A stretch of 64,000 nucleotides of DNA from Shewanella denitrificans OS217 (GCF_000013765.1 NC_007954.1:2666001-2730000), one strand, 5' to 3'; numbered from the stretch's first letter, positions 9,074-17,100 are shown. Made by a program: numbers and translations. Notes: a model not told the origin generated them from the letters alone.

Positions 9074-9649
9074 ATGCAACTAATATTTAGTGACCCATAT
9101 TATGATACAAAAAAGTGGGATGAGGCTGTATTCTCGAATGAAATAAAAAATTCATTAATTCAAGTGATAGATGAAGATCTTAATGTTCATTATTCAAATA
9201 TTGGGCATGGTGCAGATTGTCCAAGTATTTTAGTTGAATTATTCAATAGCATAGACTGGAAAGCTATTGCAGGTACTTCACTTGTTGGTGCTTTTTTACT
9301 TGGTGAAAAAATTAATAAAAACTTGGATGCTTGGACAGCAATTGGCAAAAAAGTAAATGCGATTATTAAAAAGTTCAATCCCGCAAGAATTGATGAAAAA
9401 GCTGCGCTAGCTTGGGTGATCAATGATTTGGCAGAAAAAGGTCAAGTACAGGGTATTATTGAGTTAAATATTCAAGTTGTACCTTTTACAAGCGGTCCTT
9501 GTAAAACTAAATTACAACTAGAATCACAACCTGATAACTTATATGTAATATCTGTCAAATTGAAAAATAATGTCTTTGTGTATGGTTTAAAGTCAAACAC
9601 GAAACTCGAGTTTCTTAAAGAATTTGATACATTTTGGAATGAGTTTTAG
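9074..9649 (+). CDS. protein of unknown function
   Basis: 191 residues from the ATG (MQLIFSDPYYD), chosen because GGAG lies 6 bases upstream; a TTG four codons earlier is less likely. I do not recognise the family. A central hydrophobic stretch (WKAIAGTSLVGAFLLGEKI, about residues 60-78) could be one membrane segment or a buried helix. The C-terminal half reads as a soluble beta-rich domain. No signal peptide. Codon use is much more AT-rich than the liu operon, suggesting acquired DNA. Eleven-base inverted repeats (CGTTAAGTGCC at 9042, GGCACTTAACG at 9649) flank it. The next gene, 58 bp on, is the one split by the IS10-type element. Confidence 0.7.
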   Translation: MQLIFSDPYYDTKKWDEAVFSNEIKNSLIQVIDEDLNVHYSNIGHGADCPSILVELFNSIDWKAIAGTSLVGAFLLGEKINKNLDAWTAIGKKVNAIIKKFNPARIDEKAALAWVINDLAEKGQVQGIIELNIQVVPFTSGPCKTKLQLESQPDNLYVISVKLKNNVFVYGLKSNTKLEFLKEFDTFWNEF

Positions 9650-9965
9650 GCACTTAACGAGTCGTTAAACGTGGACACGTAAACGGCTGTAATCATCATG
9701 GATCTATATGGAAAACGTTTGCGAGAACAAAGAAATAAATTTGAAGAAGATTTTCTTAGATAAAGTTCAAGATGAATCCCCTGAGATGTATAAACAAATC
9801 AATGATTTCAAAGCAATGATTCGAATCGAAAAAATGTTAGGAAATCGATATGGCATATCGTTTTTGTTAGATTTATTCTTTGGATTTGAAAATAGTGTTA
9901 TAAATCTTGATGCTGTCATGCATGAAGTGAAATTTCTTGAGGGAACTGAACCTGAAAGCCACACT

Positions 9966-11283
9966 CTAGGGAATCCCCTGATAATTGCTTTTATTTTCAA
10001 TTTAGTAGACACGCATGGTGCTATCTGATCTAATCAATTTCGCCAAAAACCTACTAGATCTAACACCATGCGTGATATCCATATCTTACACGATTTAATC
10101 AAAAAACAATGCCCTCAAATACACCAAAAACGACTTAATTCTCTGATGGTTGCCACTGAGTCACTCCTCGATGGTAATCAACTATCACTTACTCAGCTTG
10201 GTCGTAATATTACGGGCTCCGTGGCAGCTAAACACAACATTAAACGTATTGACCGACTCTTAGGTAATTATCACTTAGCTCAAGATAAAATAACAATATA
10301 TCAGTGGCATGCTCGCTATCTTTGTGGCGCAAACCCTATGCCTATTATTCTCGTCGATTGGTCTGATGTCCGTGAACAGCTTCGAATAATGACGCTACGC
10401 GCATCCATCAGCGTTCAAGGTCGCTCTGTGACTCTGTATGAACGGACTTTCTTGTTTGAGGACTACAACGCACCTCGCAGCCATAATGCTTTTCTCGCTG
10501 AACTTGCCAACGTTTTACCTCAAGGTTGTTGTCCTCTGATTGTCACCGATGCAGGCTATCGCAATACCTGGTTTAGGGAAGTTGAGCGCTATGGCTGGTT
10601 CTGGCTTGGCAGAGTGCGAGGCGATGTAAGCTTTATGCACCACGGGCAAACCACTTGGCATTCAAATAAATCACTCTACTCAAAAGCAAACTCAACCGCT
10701 AAATACATAGGTAATGTTCAGCTTGCACGTAAATCACCGCTAAGCTGCCATTTACATCTATTTAAGGCTAAGTCCAAATTACGTAAAGATAAGCGCTCTT
10801 CAAAAACGGGCCGAAACCACACCGCACAAAAGAGTTATCGCTTAGGCAGTAAGGAGCCGTGGCTGCTGGCGACCAACTTACCGCCTGAATACTTCAATCC
10901 AGCAAAAGTGGTTGAGCTATATGCTAAACGCATGCAAATTGAAGAAACCTTTCGGGATTTAAAAAGCCCACAATATGGCATGGGATTGAGGCAAAGTCGC
11001 AGTCGGTGTCCAAAGCGATATGATGTATTGTTGCTTATCGCTATGCTGGCAGAAATACTGTTGTGGTGTATAGGCATAGCCGCGAGGCATCTTGGCTGGC
11101 AGAAGGATTTCCAAGCTAACAGCATCAAATATCGCGCTGTATTATCCGTTGTAAGATTAGGAAAAGAAGTGCGGCGAAGGCCAAAATACACACTAAAAGC
11201 ATCGATAATTTACTGGGCATTAAACGAATATATCAAACTGGTTCATACCGCTGGCAGACCTAAATTATGAGGGGATCCGCCAG
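9966..11283 (+). mobile_element. IS10-type insertion sequence (IS4 family), 1318 bp
   Basis: Left end CTAGGGAATCCCCTGATAATT and right end (reverse complement) CTGGCGGATCCCCTCATAATT are related terminal inverted repeats of the IS10 kind (GATCCCCT-ATAATT core). The element is bounded by a perfect 9-bp direct duplication AGCCACACT at 9957-9965 and 11284-11292, the target-site length made by IS10. It carries one transposase gene. The intact duplication and the clean reading frame of the host gene point to a fairly recent insertion. Confidence 0.95.
10068..11270 (+). CDS. IS10-type transposase (IS4 family, DDE)
   Basis: 400 residues, close to the 402 of the IS10 transposase, with the same landmarks: HNIKRIDRLLGN near residue 58, PIILVDWSDVRE with the first catalytic Asp near residue 105, PLIVTDAGYRN with the second near 165, and KRMQIEETFRDLKSPQYG with the catalytic Glu (YREK-like region) near 285. 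No frameshift or missing catalytic residue is seen, so it is probably active. Confidence 0.96.
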   Translation: MRDIHILHDLIKKQCPQIHQKRLNSLMVATESLLDGNQLSLTQLGRNITGSVAAKHNIKRIDRLLGNYHLAQDKITIYQWHARYLCGANPMPIILVDWSDVREQLRIMTLRASISVQGRSVTLYERTFLFEDYNAPRSHNAFLAELANVLPQGCCPLIVTDAGYRNTWFREVERYGWFWLGRVRGDVSFMHHGQTTWHSNKSLYSKANSTAKYIGNVQLARKSPLSCHLHLFKAKSKLRKDKRSSKTGRNHTAQKSYRLGSKEPWLLATNLPPEYFNPAKVVELYAKRMQIEETFRDLKSPQYGMGLRQSRSRCPKRYDVLLLIAMLAEILLWCIGIAARHLGWQKDFQANSIKYRAVLSVVRLGKEVRRRPKYTLKASIIYWALNEYIKLVHTAGRPKL

Positions 11284-11700
11284 AGCCACACTAAAGAGCA
11301 ATCTGAATTTAAAAGACCTCCGCTTAAAGGACTTTGGCATAAACATTACATGGATGTTAGCATTTCTGGATTAGCTCAAAATGTTAAGAATGCTCTAAAT
11401 AACTACAGTATTCCTTATTTCGAGCAAAGAATAATGGATGCTAAAAAAAGTGGTGAAGAACAATATGTAACTGCAGAGGATGTTCATCATATAGTGAATG
11501 ATCTCGTTACAGGTAATCTACAGAGGCGTAGAGAAGAACAAAAAACGACTGGCGAATGGCTCATCTATGCTATCCATGAAAACATTAAGTATTATCTTTG
11601 CTTGGCAAAACATAGTGATAGTGATGATGATATTCGTAATAAAATTAATTCATCTTGTATTCTCGAATTTCCATTTTTAAGAGAAATTTTAAAATAAATC

Positions 11701-12005
11701 CGGCCAGCCGTTGTAAAACAATAGCCTAATGCACTTTCGAGATGTGCTCAAGCAGGATTGTGAGGATTTGTCGCTAGAAAGCCGATGTGTCATGAATCTA
11801 TAAAAGCTGATTGGCTAATATAGACGGAGTCTACTCGAAAACAGTTATTTTTAGCTGTTTTCCTAGCCAACCACGGCGATGGTCCCGAATAATCATCATC
11901 ACCACACAAGCAGGCACGTCATACGACTCGACTACCGCAGTGATAATAGGGTCTGATGTTAAACAATAAGCTCGATACTGATTTGAGTTCTACGAAGGCG
12001 CGGCA
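11701..12005 (+). repeat. island repeat, copy 1 (5' part and distal tail)
   Basis: Begins GGCCAGCCGTTGTAAAACAAT, then TAATGCACTTTCG, and about 115 bp later AGCTGATTGGCTA, the hallmark of the family's 5' part. It contains GAAAACAG/CTGTTTTC (11837-11862) as a perfect stem. The middle and 3' part found in other copies is missing or diverged. The tail, 11936-12005 (TCTGATGTTAAACAA then TGAGTTCTACGA), matches the tail of copy 3. Together with the adjoining bases this fills the gap 11698-12107; I see no gene in it. Confidence 0.75.
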
Positions 12006-12107
12006 ATAAATAGGTAAACAAGACGCTCCAACATCATCAACTTTTTTTAGTTTAGTAGGAGAAGCGAAATCATGCTATTTGCGATGGTCGGCTAGATTTC
12101 TTATGAC

Positions 12108-12509
12108 TCACAACCCGTAATCCACTTGAGTATCTGACTTTCCTTGGGCCCGAAGCCAATCTTGCATCCCACGCTTGAATCGTATTTTTGCCATTACCCA
12201 ATCAACCCACGGCTTACCATCAACTACTACAGAGCTTTCTTTGACTGAGTTAATTAATATCCTATTTACTGGATGATCGATAGCTGTATCAGAGTAATTC
12301 CTTAGGTGGAAACTTTCAATCGCAGAAATTGCTTCAAACTGTCTATCGATACATGGAGAAACTAACATTGGGCTTCTCCAGTGCTTTTCACTACAAAATG
12401 TCTCTACTTTAATCGAAGTTTCTGGTGTACTAAATAGTGTTTTAATTTCAGAGGCATTAGCTATTGCAGAAAGAGCTACCAGGATGGCTATAAAGTAAAA
12501 ATTTTTCAT
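12108..12509 (-). CDS. small exported protein of unknown function
   Basis: 133 residues with a typical signal peptide (MKNFYFIAILVALSAIANA, cleavage expected after ANA). The mature part has two Cys residues (CSEKHW and SPCIDRQF), possibly a disulfide. I do not recognise a family. AAGGATAG precedes the ATG at good spacing. It lies alone on the minus strand between repeat copies 1 and 2, as do other island genes. Confidence 0.75.
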   Translation of the reverse strand: MKNFYFIAILVALSAIANASEIKTLFSTPETSIKVETFCSEKHWRSPMLVSPCIDRQFEAISAIESFHLRNYSDTAIDHPVNRILINSVKESSVVVDGKPWVDWVMAKIRFKRGMQDWLRAQGKSDTQVDYGL

Positions 12510-12648
12510 TATCTATCCTTGGTGGTCGATAAGCTCATAACGCCGTTAGCATAGGCCGAAGACAGTATTCCTAACCCTGTTATTTCTATTTTTCAAAGCT
12601 AATAATTGGTTAAAAAAAAGAATCTCTATAGGGCTTGCCAAACAAATC

Positions 12649-12980
12649 TAGCCAACCATTGTAAAACAATAACATAATGCACTTTCAACATTTGCTCAAG
12701 CTAGAACGTCGGTTTTTCTTGCAAGAAAACCAATATCGCAGGAGTTTACGGAAACGGATTGGCTAAATCGGCGGATTTCGGGGTTTAATTCAGGATAAAC
12801 AGTGATTTTTAGCCACAATAGCCCAACTCATTGAATGAGTAAGGTGGTTTGACTTTGAATTGTGAAAAAAGGCGTTTAAACCTAGCTGGCTTTTAAGTGC
12901 TGACAGCAACTGGCGAAGTGTCGCCTTCGTTTTTCTAGATGCTCACAATAGCGGGTAAGTTCTTGAAGTGTACCCACTGG
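12649..12980 (+). repeat. island repeat, copy 2 (full-length type)
   Basis: Opens TAGCCAACCATTGTAAAACAAT and runs through GCTCAAGCTAGA and GGATTGGCTAAAT, which pairs imperfectly with the opening. Next comes TTTTTAGCCACAATAGCCCAA and the stem ACTCATT-G-AATGAGT. The 3' block is AAGTGCTGACAGCAACTGG, TTTTTCTAGATGCTCACAATA and TTCTTGAAGTGTACCCACTGG. A 16-bp deletion relative to copies 3 and 4 breaks the short minus-strand reading frame found there. Confidence 0.85.
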
Positions 12981-13088
12981 CGCATTAATTAACATAACAA
13001 ATTCAGCAACATAGTCATTATCGACACAGTTAATCGGACTAATCCTTCCAATTTAGCACCACACTCACAGGTTGCACCCAATATCCTC

Positions 13089-13217
13089 GAAGTTGCCGAA
13101 ATATTCGCATAAAAATACCGTGAAGCCATCAGGGATGATGGTTAAGGCTCGTAGGGCACATGGATGTGCTGTCGAGCCGTTAGGTATTTTTATGTGAATA
13201 TGAGGAGCAACAACTTC
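13089..13217. repeat. nested palindromic element, ~129 bp
   Basis: Outer arms GAAGTTG (13089) and CAACTTC (13211). Next in, a 19-bp near-perfect pair ATATTCGCATAAAAATACC (13101) and GGTATTTTTATGTGAATAT (13183). Inside that GGCTCG/CGAGCC, then GCACAT-GG-ATGTGC at the centre. The arms are nested concentrically, so the whole could extrude or fold as one long stem. The next 60 bp hold a further hairpin, CCAAGAGGGAGG (13239) with CCTTCCCTCTTGG (13264), and TCCAAAC-AAA-GTTTGGA. It resembles a MITE or large intergenic repeat. No gene is seen here. Confidence 0.75.
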
Positions 13218-13366
13218 GCGGGCGGCACGGAGGGAGATCCAAGAGGGAGGATTTGCTGTTGAACCTTCCCTCTTGGCCAGTGCAGAGTGGAACCCTGCGA
13301 TTTTGTTCCAAACAAAGTTTGGACTCCATTGTGCTAGTCAACAGCCATTGACAACAATAAATCTGC

Positions 13367-13925
13367 CCAGCCATTGTAAAACAATAACATACTGCACTTT
13401 CGCCATACGCTCAAACTAGATTTAGGCATTTCGCAGCGAAAGTTCAAAATGAGATGAGTTTACGTAAGCTGGTTGACTAAATGAACTGATTTCATTCAAA
13501 AACAAGGATTTTTAGCCACACTCCCCCAACCCATTGAATTGTTAGGGTGACTTGAAAGGAATTGCTGTTAAAAGGGGTTTGAGATTAGCCCCCTTTTAAG
13601 TGCTGGCAACTGTCCTGACAGATGGGGAACTGGCAAAGTGTCGTCGCCGTTTTTCTAGATGCTCACAATAGCTGGTAAGCTCTTGAAGTACGCCCACTGG
13701 GCTGTGAAATGGGCTCATTGGGGCAGCGCATGAACCAAGAAATGTCACATAAACGGCTAGGATGAGCATCGTTTGTACCCGGCTAACTCAATAACTAAAT
13801 GCATCATCACACATTCTTAATAAACAGAGAGGGCACGGCGCACTTCACGATTACAGCAGTGGTACAATGATCTGATGTTAAACAAGAATTTCAACATTAG
13901 CCTGAGTTCTATGAGGTCGTGGCCT
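13367..13925 (+). repeat. island repeat, copy 3 (full length plus tail)
   Basis: Contains the opening CCCAGCCATTGTAAAACAAT, the middle TTTTTAGCCACA and CCCAACCCATTGAATTGTTAGGGT, and the 3' block (CAACTGTCCTGACA, TCTAGATGCTCACAATAG, CTTGAAGTACGCCCACTGG). The distal tail at 13846-13925 (TCTGATGTTAAACAA, TGAGTTCTATGAGG) is shared with copy 1. The middle stem differs in sequence from copies 2 and 4 but still pairs. It lies in the long gene-free stretch 12510-14186. Confidence 0.85.
13596..13718 (-). CDS. possible 40-residue peptide within island repeat copy 3
   Basis: ATG-initiated frame MSPFHSPVGVLQELTSYCEH...RTVAST. The same frame, without the ATG, is open through repeat copy 4 (PVATLQELTLYCEHLEKWL..., stop at 16010), is partly kept in copy 2, and YCEHLE recurs in copy 6. 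Conservation at the protein level could mean a real small gene or the decayed 3' end of a once longer gene, such as a transposase. There is no clear ribosome-binding site. Confidence 0.3.
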   Translation of the reverse strand: MSPFHSPVGVLQELTSYCEHLEKRRRHFASSPSVRTVAST

Positions 13926-13953
13926 CATTTCGCCCAGAGGCTAGAACAAGCAT

Positions 13954-13983
13954 AAAAAAATAGCACGCACTAGCGGGCTATTT
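13954..13983 (-). terminator. likely terminator downstream of the aerolysin-like gene
   Basis: Read on the minus strand: AATAGCCCGC, loop, GCGTGCTATT, then seven T residues. It lies about 200 bp after the stop of the toxin gene; one bulge in the stem. Confidence 0.65.
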
Positions 13984-14186
13984 TATGGAAGGTATATGGC
14001 TGTCTTAGTCATCCGTATAAATTATGTTAACGATTAGGAAGTACCATTAAACATCCTCATACTGGCTCGGCATTTATATAACTAGCTGGTTTAAAGGCTA
14101 GCGTAAATATCTTGCAATAGAGGTATCCATATATGTCTCGATAAAGCTCTTAAGGTATAAGGTTAACTTTTCATCCATGATGCATA

Positions 14187-15512
14187 TTAATTATTCAACA
14201 TAACATCGCCTGATTTAGAAATACTTACCCTTTTTATTAGACCATCGATATCATTATTTTCAATATCCCCGACTTCAATTTGAATGTTGCTATCAGGCAC
14301 CATTCTGTTAACCGCGACTGACCTGTTAGGGGCCAAATTTTTCTCAATTAACGGGCGGTTTGCAATATCTTCAGCCGTCAACGGGAATGATTCACTGGCA
14401 TCAACATTAAATTGACTAGAATCTATTGCGGTAAACTTGCCACTAATAGGCGCGCCATGTTTTCGTATAATACTGGCTAATTGCCATTCAAAATTATTTT
14501 TAGATTGGGCTGAATTAATTGCCGCTGGCCAATCCCATACTCCATAGCCATTAATATCCTGATGAAGGTATTGGTCGACTAACGCTTCCGGACCATTAAG
14601 ATTATTCGCATTGGCTCCACCGAAAGTATAAGGAAAGTTAGGTCTGTTTGTTGGATGGTCAATATGTGCATTACCGCCCCACCTTAAGAAGTTTTCATAT
14701 TTTATATCGTACATCATAAATAAACGTGAGGTATATGGGACATCAGCCTTTTGCTTAAATAAGGTGATGGATACATAACGCTTACTGCGAGGTGGCATAA
14801 GAGCCCTATACTGAGCTTGGGCCGAAATCGAGGTACTGTTTCCATCAGTTTCACTCCAGCCTTGGGTCGCGGAGAACTCGGCACGGATTTCTGCCGCGGC
14901 CCCGCCTAAGCCTGGGATCCCGACCTCGTATTTATTGGTCACGCCGATTGTCTCAGAAAATGAGAAATTATCCGTCTTAGCCCAGCTGGTGGTGTAATCA
15001 TAATTTAAGGTCGCAACGCCTGTATCTTCAGTTTCACCCCAGTTGTAAATGACGACGGGAGCAGTATAAATCGCTTCACGATCATACACCTGAGGGCTAC
15101 CTAGCTGTAAGTCTTGGGGGTTAGTCACAAAATGTATATTTTGTAGATTAACCTTCAAACGTTCACTGGCTCGGTAGCCACCCGCATAAGGATCATTGCC
15201 GTTATAGCGGGCTTTAAGACTATACTCATTGCTGGACTCTCGCCTAACGTCGATATCTTGACCTACGTACTGGGAAGCCGTACCTCCCGCCCAAGCGTAA
15301 CCAAGATGATGGCCCAATAAGAATAATGAATTAATAAATGAGGGTTCATTAATCACATCATTTTTAAGTGAATCAAGATCCGGTGCTGCGTGTTCTACCA
15401 TAGAAAGTTTGGGGATAGTATTAGGAATAGCAGCTTCTGTAAAAAATGAAACTGCTCCTAATCCGGTTAAACAGGATAATGCTAATATACTCAGGTTTGC
15501 GCTTTTTCTCAT
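14187..15512 (-). CDS. aerolysin-like beta-pore-forming toxin
   Basis: 441-residue exported protein. The signal peptide is about residues 1-27 (ending FFTEA). The rest resembles lobe 2 of Aeromonas aerolysin in order: LGYAWAGG (70-77) and SQYVGQDIDV (80-89), against LGYAWVGG and SQYVGEDMDV in aerolysin; TTSWAKTDNFSFSE (about 174-187); GWSETDG, then a Ser/Thr-rich stretch of the pore-forming insertion loop (about 180-235); PPRSKRYVSITLFK; FLRWGGNA (275-282); and HPTNRPN (286-292). The N-terminal pertussis-toxin-like lobe 1 (about 80 residues) is absent, as in Clostridium septicum alpha-toxin. Aerolysin's receptor-domain disulfide Cys pair is also absent. The C-terminal ~100 residues diverge and may hold the activation peptide. 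AAGGA precedes the ATG. It is flanked by repeat copies 3 and 4. Membrane pore formation is inferred from family, and the target cell is unknown. Confidence 0.9.
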   Translation of the reverse strand: MRKSANLSILALSCLTGLGAVSFFTEAAIPNTIPKLSMVEHAAPDLDSLKNDVINEPSFINSLFLLGHHLGYAWAGGTASQYVGQDIDVRRESSNEYSLKARYNGNDPYAGGYRASERLKVNLQNIHFVTNPQDLQLGSPQVYDREAIYTAPVVIYNWGETEDTGVATLNYDYTTSWAKTDNFSFSETIGVTNKYEVGIPGLGGAAAEIRAEFSATQGWSETDGNSTSISAQAQYRALMPPRSKRYVSITLFKQKADVPYTSRLFMMYDIKYENFLRWGGNAHIDHPTNRPNFPYTFGGANANNLNGPEALVDQYLHQDINGYGVWDWPAAINSAQSKNNFEWQLASIIRKHGAPISGKFTAIDSSQFNVDASESFPLTAEDIANRPLIEKNLAPNRSVAVNRMVPDSNIQIEVGDIENNDIDGLIKRVSISKSGDVMLNN

Positions 15513-15780
15513 GATTGTTCCTTAATATGAATTGAATATTTCCATTAAATTTGTTTTATTACAAACATTTCGCATTAATTTTCTTAAGAGCCAATGAGGT
15601 TATGTGCATGCCTATACGATATAAATATAATTACTGCTCGGCACACGCAAAACCTAGCACTTTTATTTTTATTAAACAAAACAAAAATATAACAATTTCT
15701 AAATCTCAGTAATAAGTGATACACGCTTGTAGATGAGTAAATACCTTAGCTAGCCTGTACTCCAATCATGCAAATAAATA

Positions 15781-16122
15781 CGGCCAGCCATTATAAAACA
15801 ATAGCATAAAGCATTTTTGGCATTGGCTTCAGAACAATTATGGGTCACTTCTGGAAGGCGGATGTGAAATGAATTTATGGAAGCTGATTGGCTAGATGGG
15901 CTGATTTCATTGTTCAATAGTGCTTTTTAAGCACCATAGCCCAACCATCGGATGGATAAACTGTTTTCGAGTAAATTGTTATTAAAAGGAGTTTTAGATT
16001 ATCCCGCTTTTAAGTGCTAGCAACTGTCCTGACAAATGGGGAATTGGCAAAGTGTCGTAGCCATTTCTCTAGATGCTCACAATAGAGGGTGAGTTCTTGA
16101 AGTGTGGCCACTGGGCCGTGAA
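15781..16122 (+). repeat. island repeat, copy 4 (full-length type)
   Basis: GGCCAGCCATTATAAAACAAT opening, AAGCTGATTGGCTAGA closing the first part, a GTGCTT-TTT-AAGCAC stem, and CCATC-G-GATGG in the middle. The 3' block has AACTGTCCTGACA, TCTAGATGCTCACAATAG and TTCTTGAAGTGTGGCCACTGG. The 250 bp between the toxin start and this copy (15513-15780) presumably hold the toxin promoter; I see no gene there. Confidence 0.85.
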
Positions 16123-16154
16123 ATCGCTTACCAAGTTTACGGATACGTTTTTGA

Positions 16155-16859
16155 TTACACTCTGATGCCAAAAACAAAGCGGCAATCTGGAAAGAATTTA
16201 TACTTATCTGCAGGTTTTAGCTCGATGATGTCTATATTGCTCACCTTGTCTGTTTCTAGTTTTTGTTCGATTTCAAAATAAAACCACCAGCGCTCATTTT
16301 GTGATGATAGTTCCATATAAGGGTAACTGGTTATTTTCCAAAATCCTTTGAGGTGATCTGTGCTTTCTGCTGTGTCCTGAGTAAAGACCATCTGATAAGT
16401 GTTATCTCGATTTAATTGAATTTTTACCCCTGAATTCAACTGCGAAGCATCACAATCTCTACTGACATACTCATGAGCTAAGTCTTGGCTGGCTATTTCA
16501 CCTTGTTGTTTTATACCCTCTGGGATCAATAACAAACCGACGCTATCCTGCTTGTACCAATGATTACCTTTAACAAAGGGTTGCACGCTTGATACCTTCC
16601 AATCTAGCTCAGCCAATGCTTGGGTTAGTCTTTCTATACTCGACTTGTCTTGAATTAATGGAGAATAAATCACTGTGGACTCTTCAACCGTCTGTGGGAA
16701 AGACAAGGTATTGGTCTGCACTTCAAAATGACTGGCTTCCAGTTTGGCACTGATCGCTGCAACTTGTTCATCAGACAAATAATGGGTATACAGATGAACC
16801 TTGGTCGAAGAGCAAGCCGTAATAATCAAGCAGATAAAAAGAGTGCCAATGCGGTACAT
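16155..16859 (-). CDS. predicted lipoprotein of unknown function
   Basis: 234 residues. The N-terminus MYRIGTLFICLIITACSS is a lipoprotein signal with lipobox IITAC, so the Cys at about 16 would be lipidated. The mature part has two further Cys (RDCDAS, PDCRF). The first ~90 residues (DEQVAAISAKLEASHFEVQT...) look like a small alpha/beta domain; the C-terminal part is beta-rich (GFWKITSYPYMELSSQNERWWFYFEI). Family not recognised. AAGGATG precedes the ATG. The stop lies some 30 bp from repeat copy 4. Confidence 0.75.
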   Translation of the reverse strand: MYRIGTLFICLIITACSSTKVHLYTHYLSDEQVAAISAKLEASHFEVQTNTLSFPQTVEESTVIYSPLIQDKSSIERLTQALAELDWKVSSVQPFVKGNHWYKQDSVGLLLIPEGIKQQGEIASQDLAHEYVSRDCDASQLNSGVKIQLNRDNTYQMVFTQDTAESTDHLKGFWKITSYPYMELSSQNERWWFYFEIEQKLETDKVSNIDIIELKPADKYKFFPDCRFVFGIRV

Positions 16860-16956
16860 TCAATTGCATCCTTACATTAAGTGATTTGCCAATCCTGGCT
16901 TCTAGAAATTGCTTTTTATGCCATTGGAAATAATGAGACCATTAAATCGTTAACCC

Positions 16957-17100
16957 CTGGAAACCTTATAAAACAATAATATATATGAACTTTATACTTG
17001 CACTCAAGCTAAAGCAAAGGCTTTATTATTTATAAACAAGGATTTTTCAGTCTGGGTCTTCCACCCCGAACCCATTGGCTTTTGGGTGAAGTTAAAGGAC
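16957..17100 (+). repeat. island repeat, copy 5 (diverged, first and middle parts)
   Basis: TGGAAACCTTATAAAACAATAATATA and GCACTCAAGCTAAA match the opening. AACAAGGATTTTTCAG and CCACCCCGAACCCATTGGCTTTTGGGTGAAG match the middle stem, again paired (CACCC/GGGTG) despite different bases. The 3' block is absent; a gene start follows 100 bp on. Confidence 0.65.

Larger units (their letters stand above)
9708..11697 (+). pseudogene. gene of unknown function split by the IS10-type element
   Basis: The first 86 codons (9708-9965, ending PESHT) continue in frame after the element and one copy of its target duplication at 11293 (KEQSEFKRPPLKGLWHKHY...), to a stop at 11697. Removing the element and one target copy restores a single frame of about 220 codons. 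The PPLKGLWHKHY segment looks like a conserved motif, but I cannot name the family. No signal peptide or membrane segments. The element contributes a run-on 3' end to the first fragment (to 10028), and the downstream fragment has an internal ATG at 11350, so truncated products are possible. Confidence 0.8.

Noticed and set aside
9653..9707. Region after the gene at 9074 considered as a full integron attC site
   Set aside because: Only loose core matches (ACTTAAC, GTTAAAC) are seen; the stem, size and 3' core are missing, and no integrase gene is in the window.
11701..11824. Opening block of the island repeat considered as attC
   Set aside because: Its ends are roughly inverted, but they do not fit RYYYAAC / GTTRRRY and the copies vary at those bases.
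13180..13374. Minus-strand 64-codon frame
   Set aside because: It crosses the palindromic element and repeat copy 3 and has no protein-like features.
14187..15512. Lipoprotein signal (LALSC) for the aerolysin-like protein
   Set aside because: The residues before Cys do not fit a lipobox; cleavage after FFTEA by signal peptidase I is more likely.
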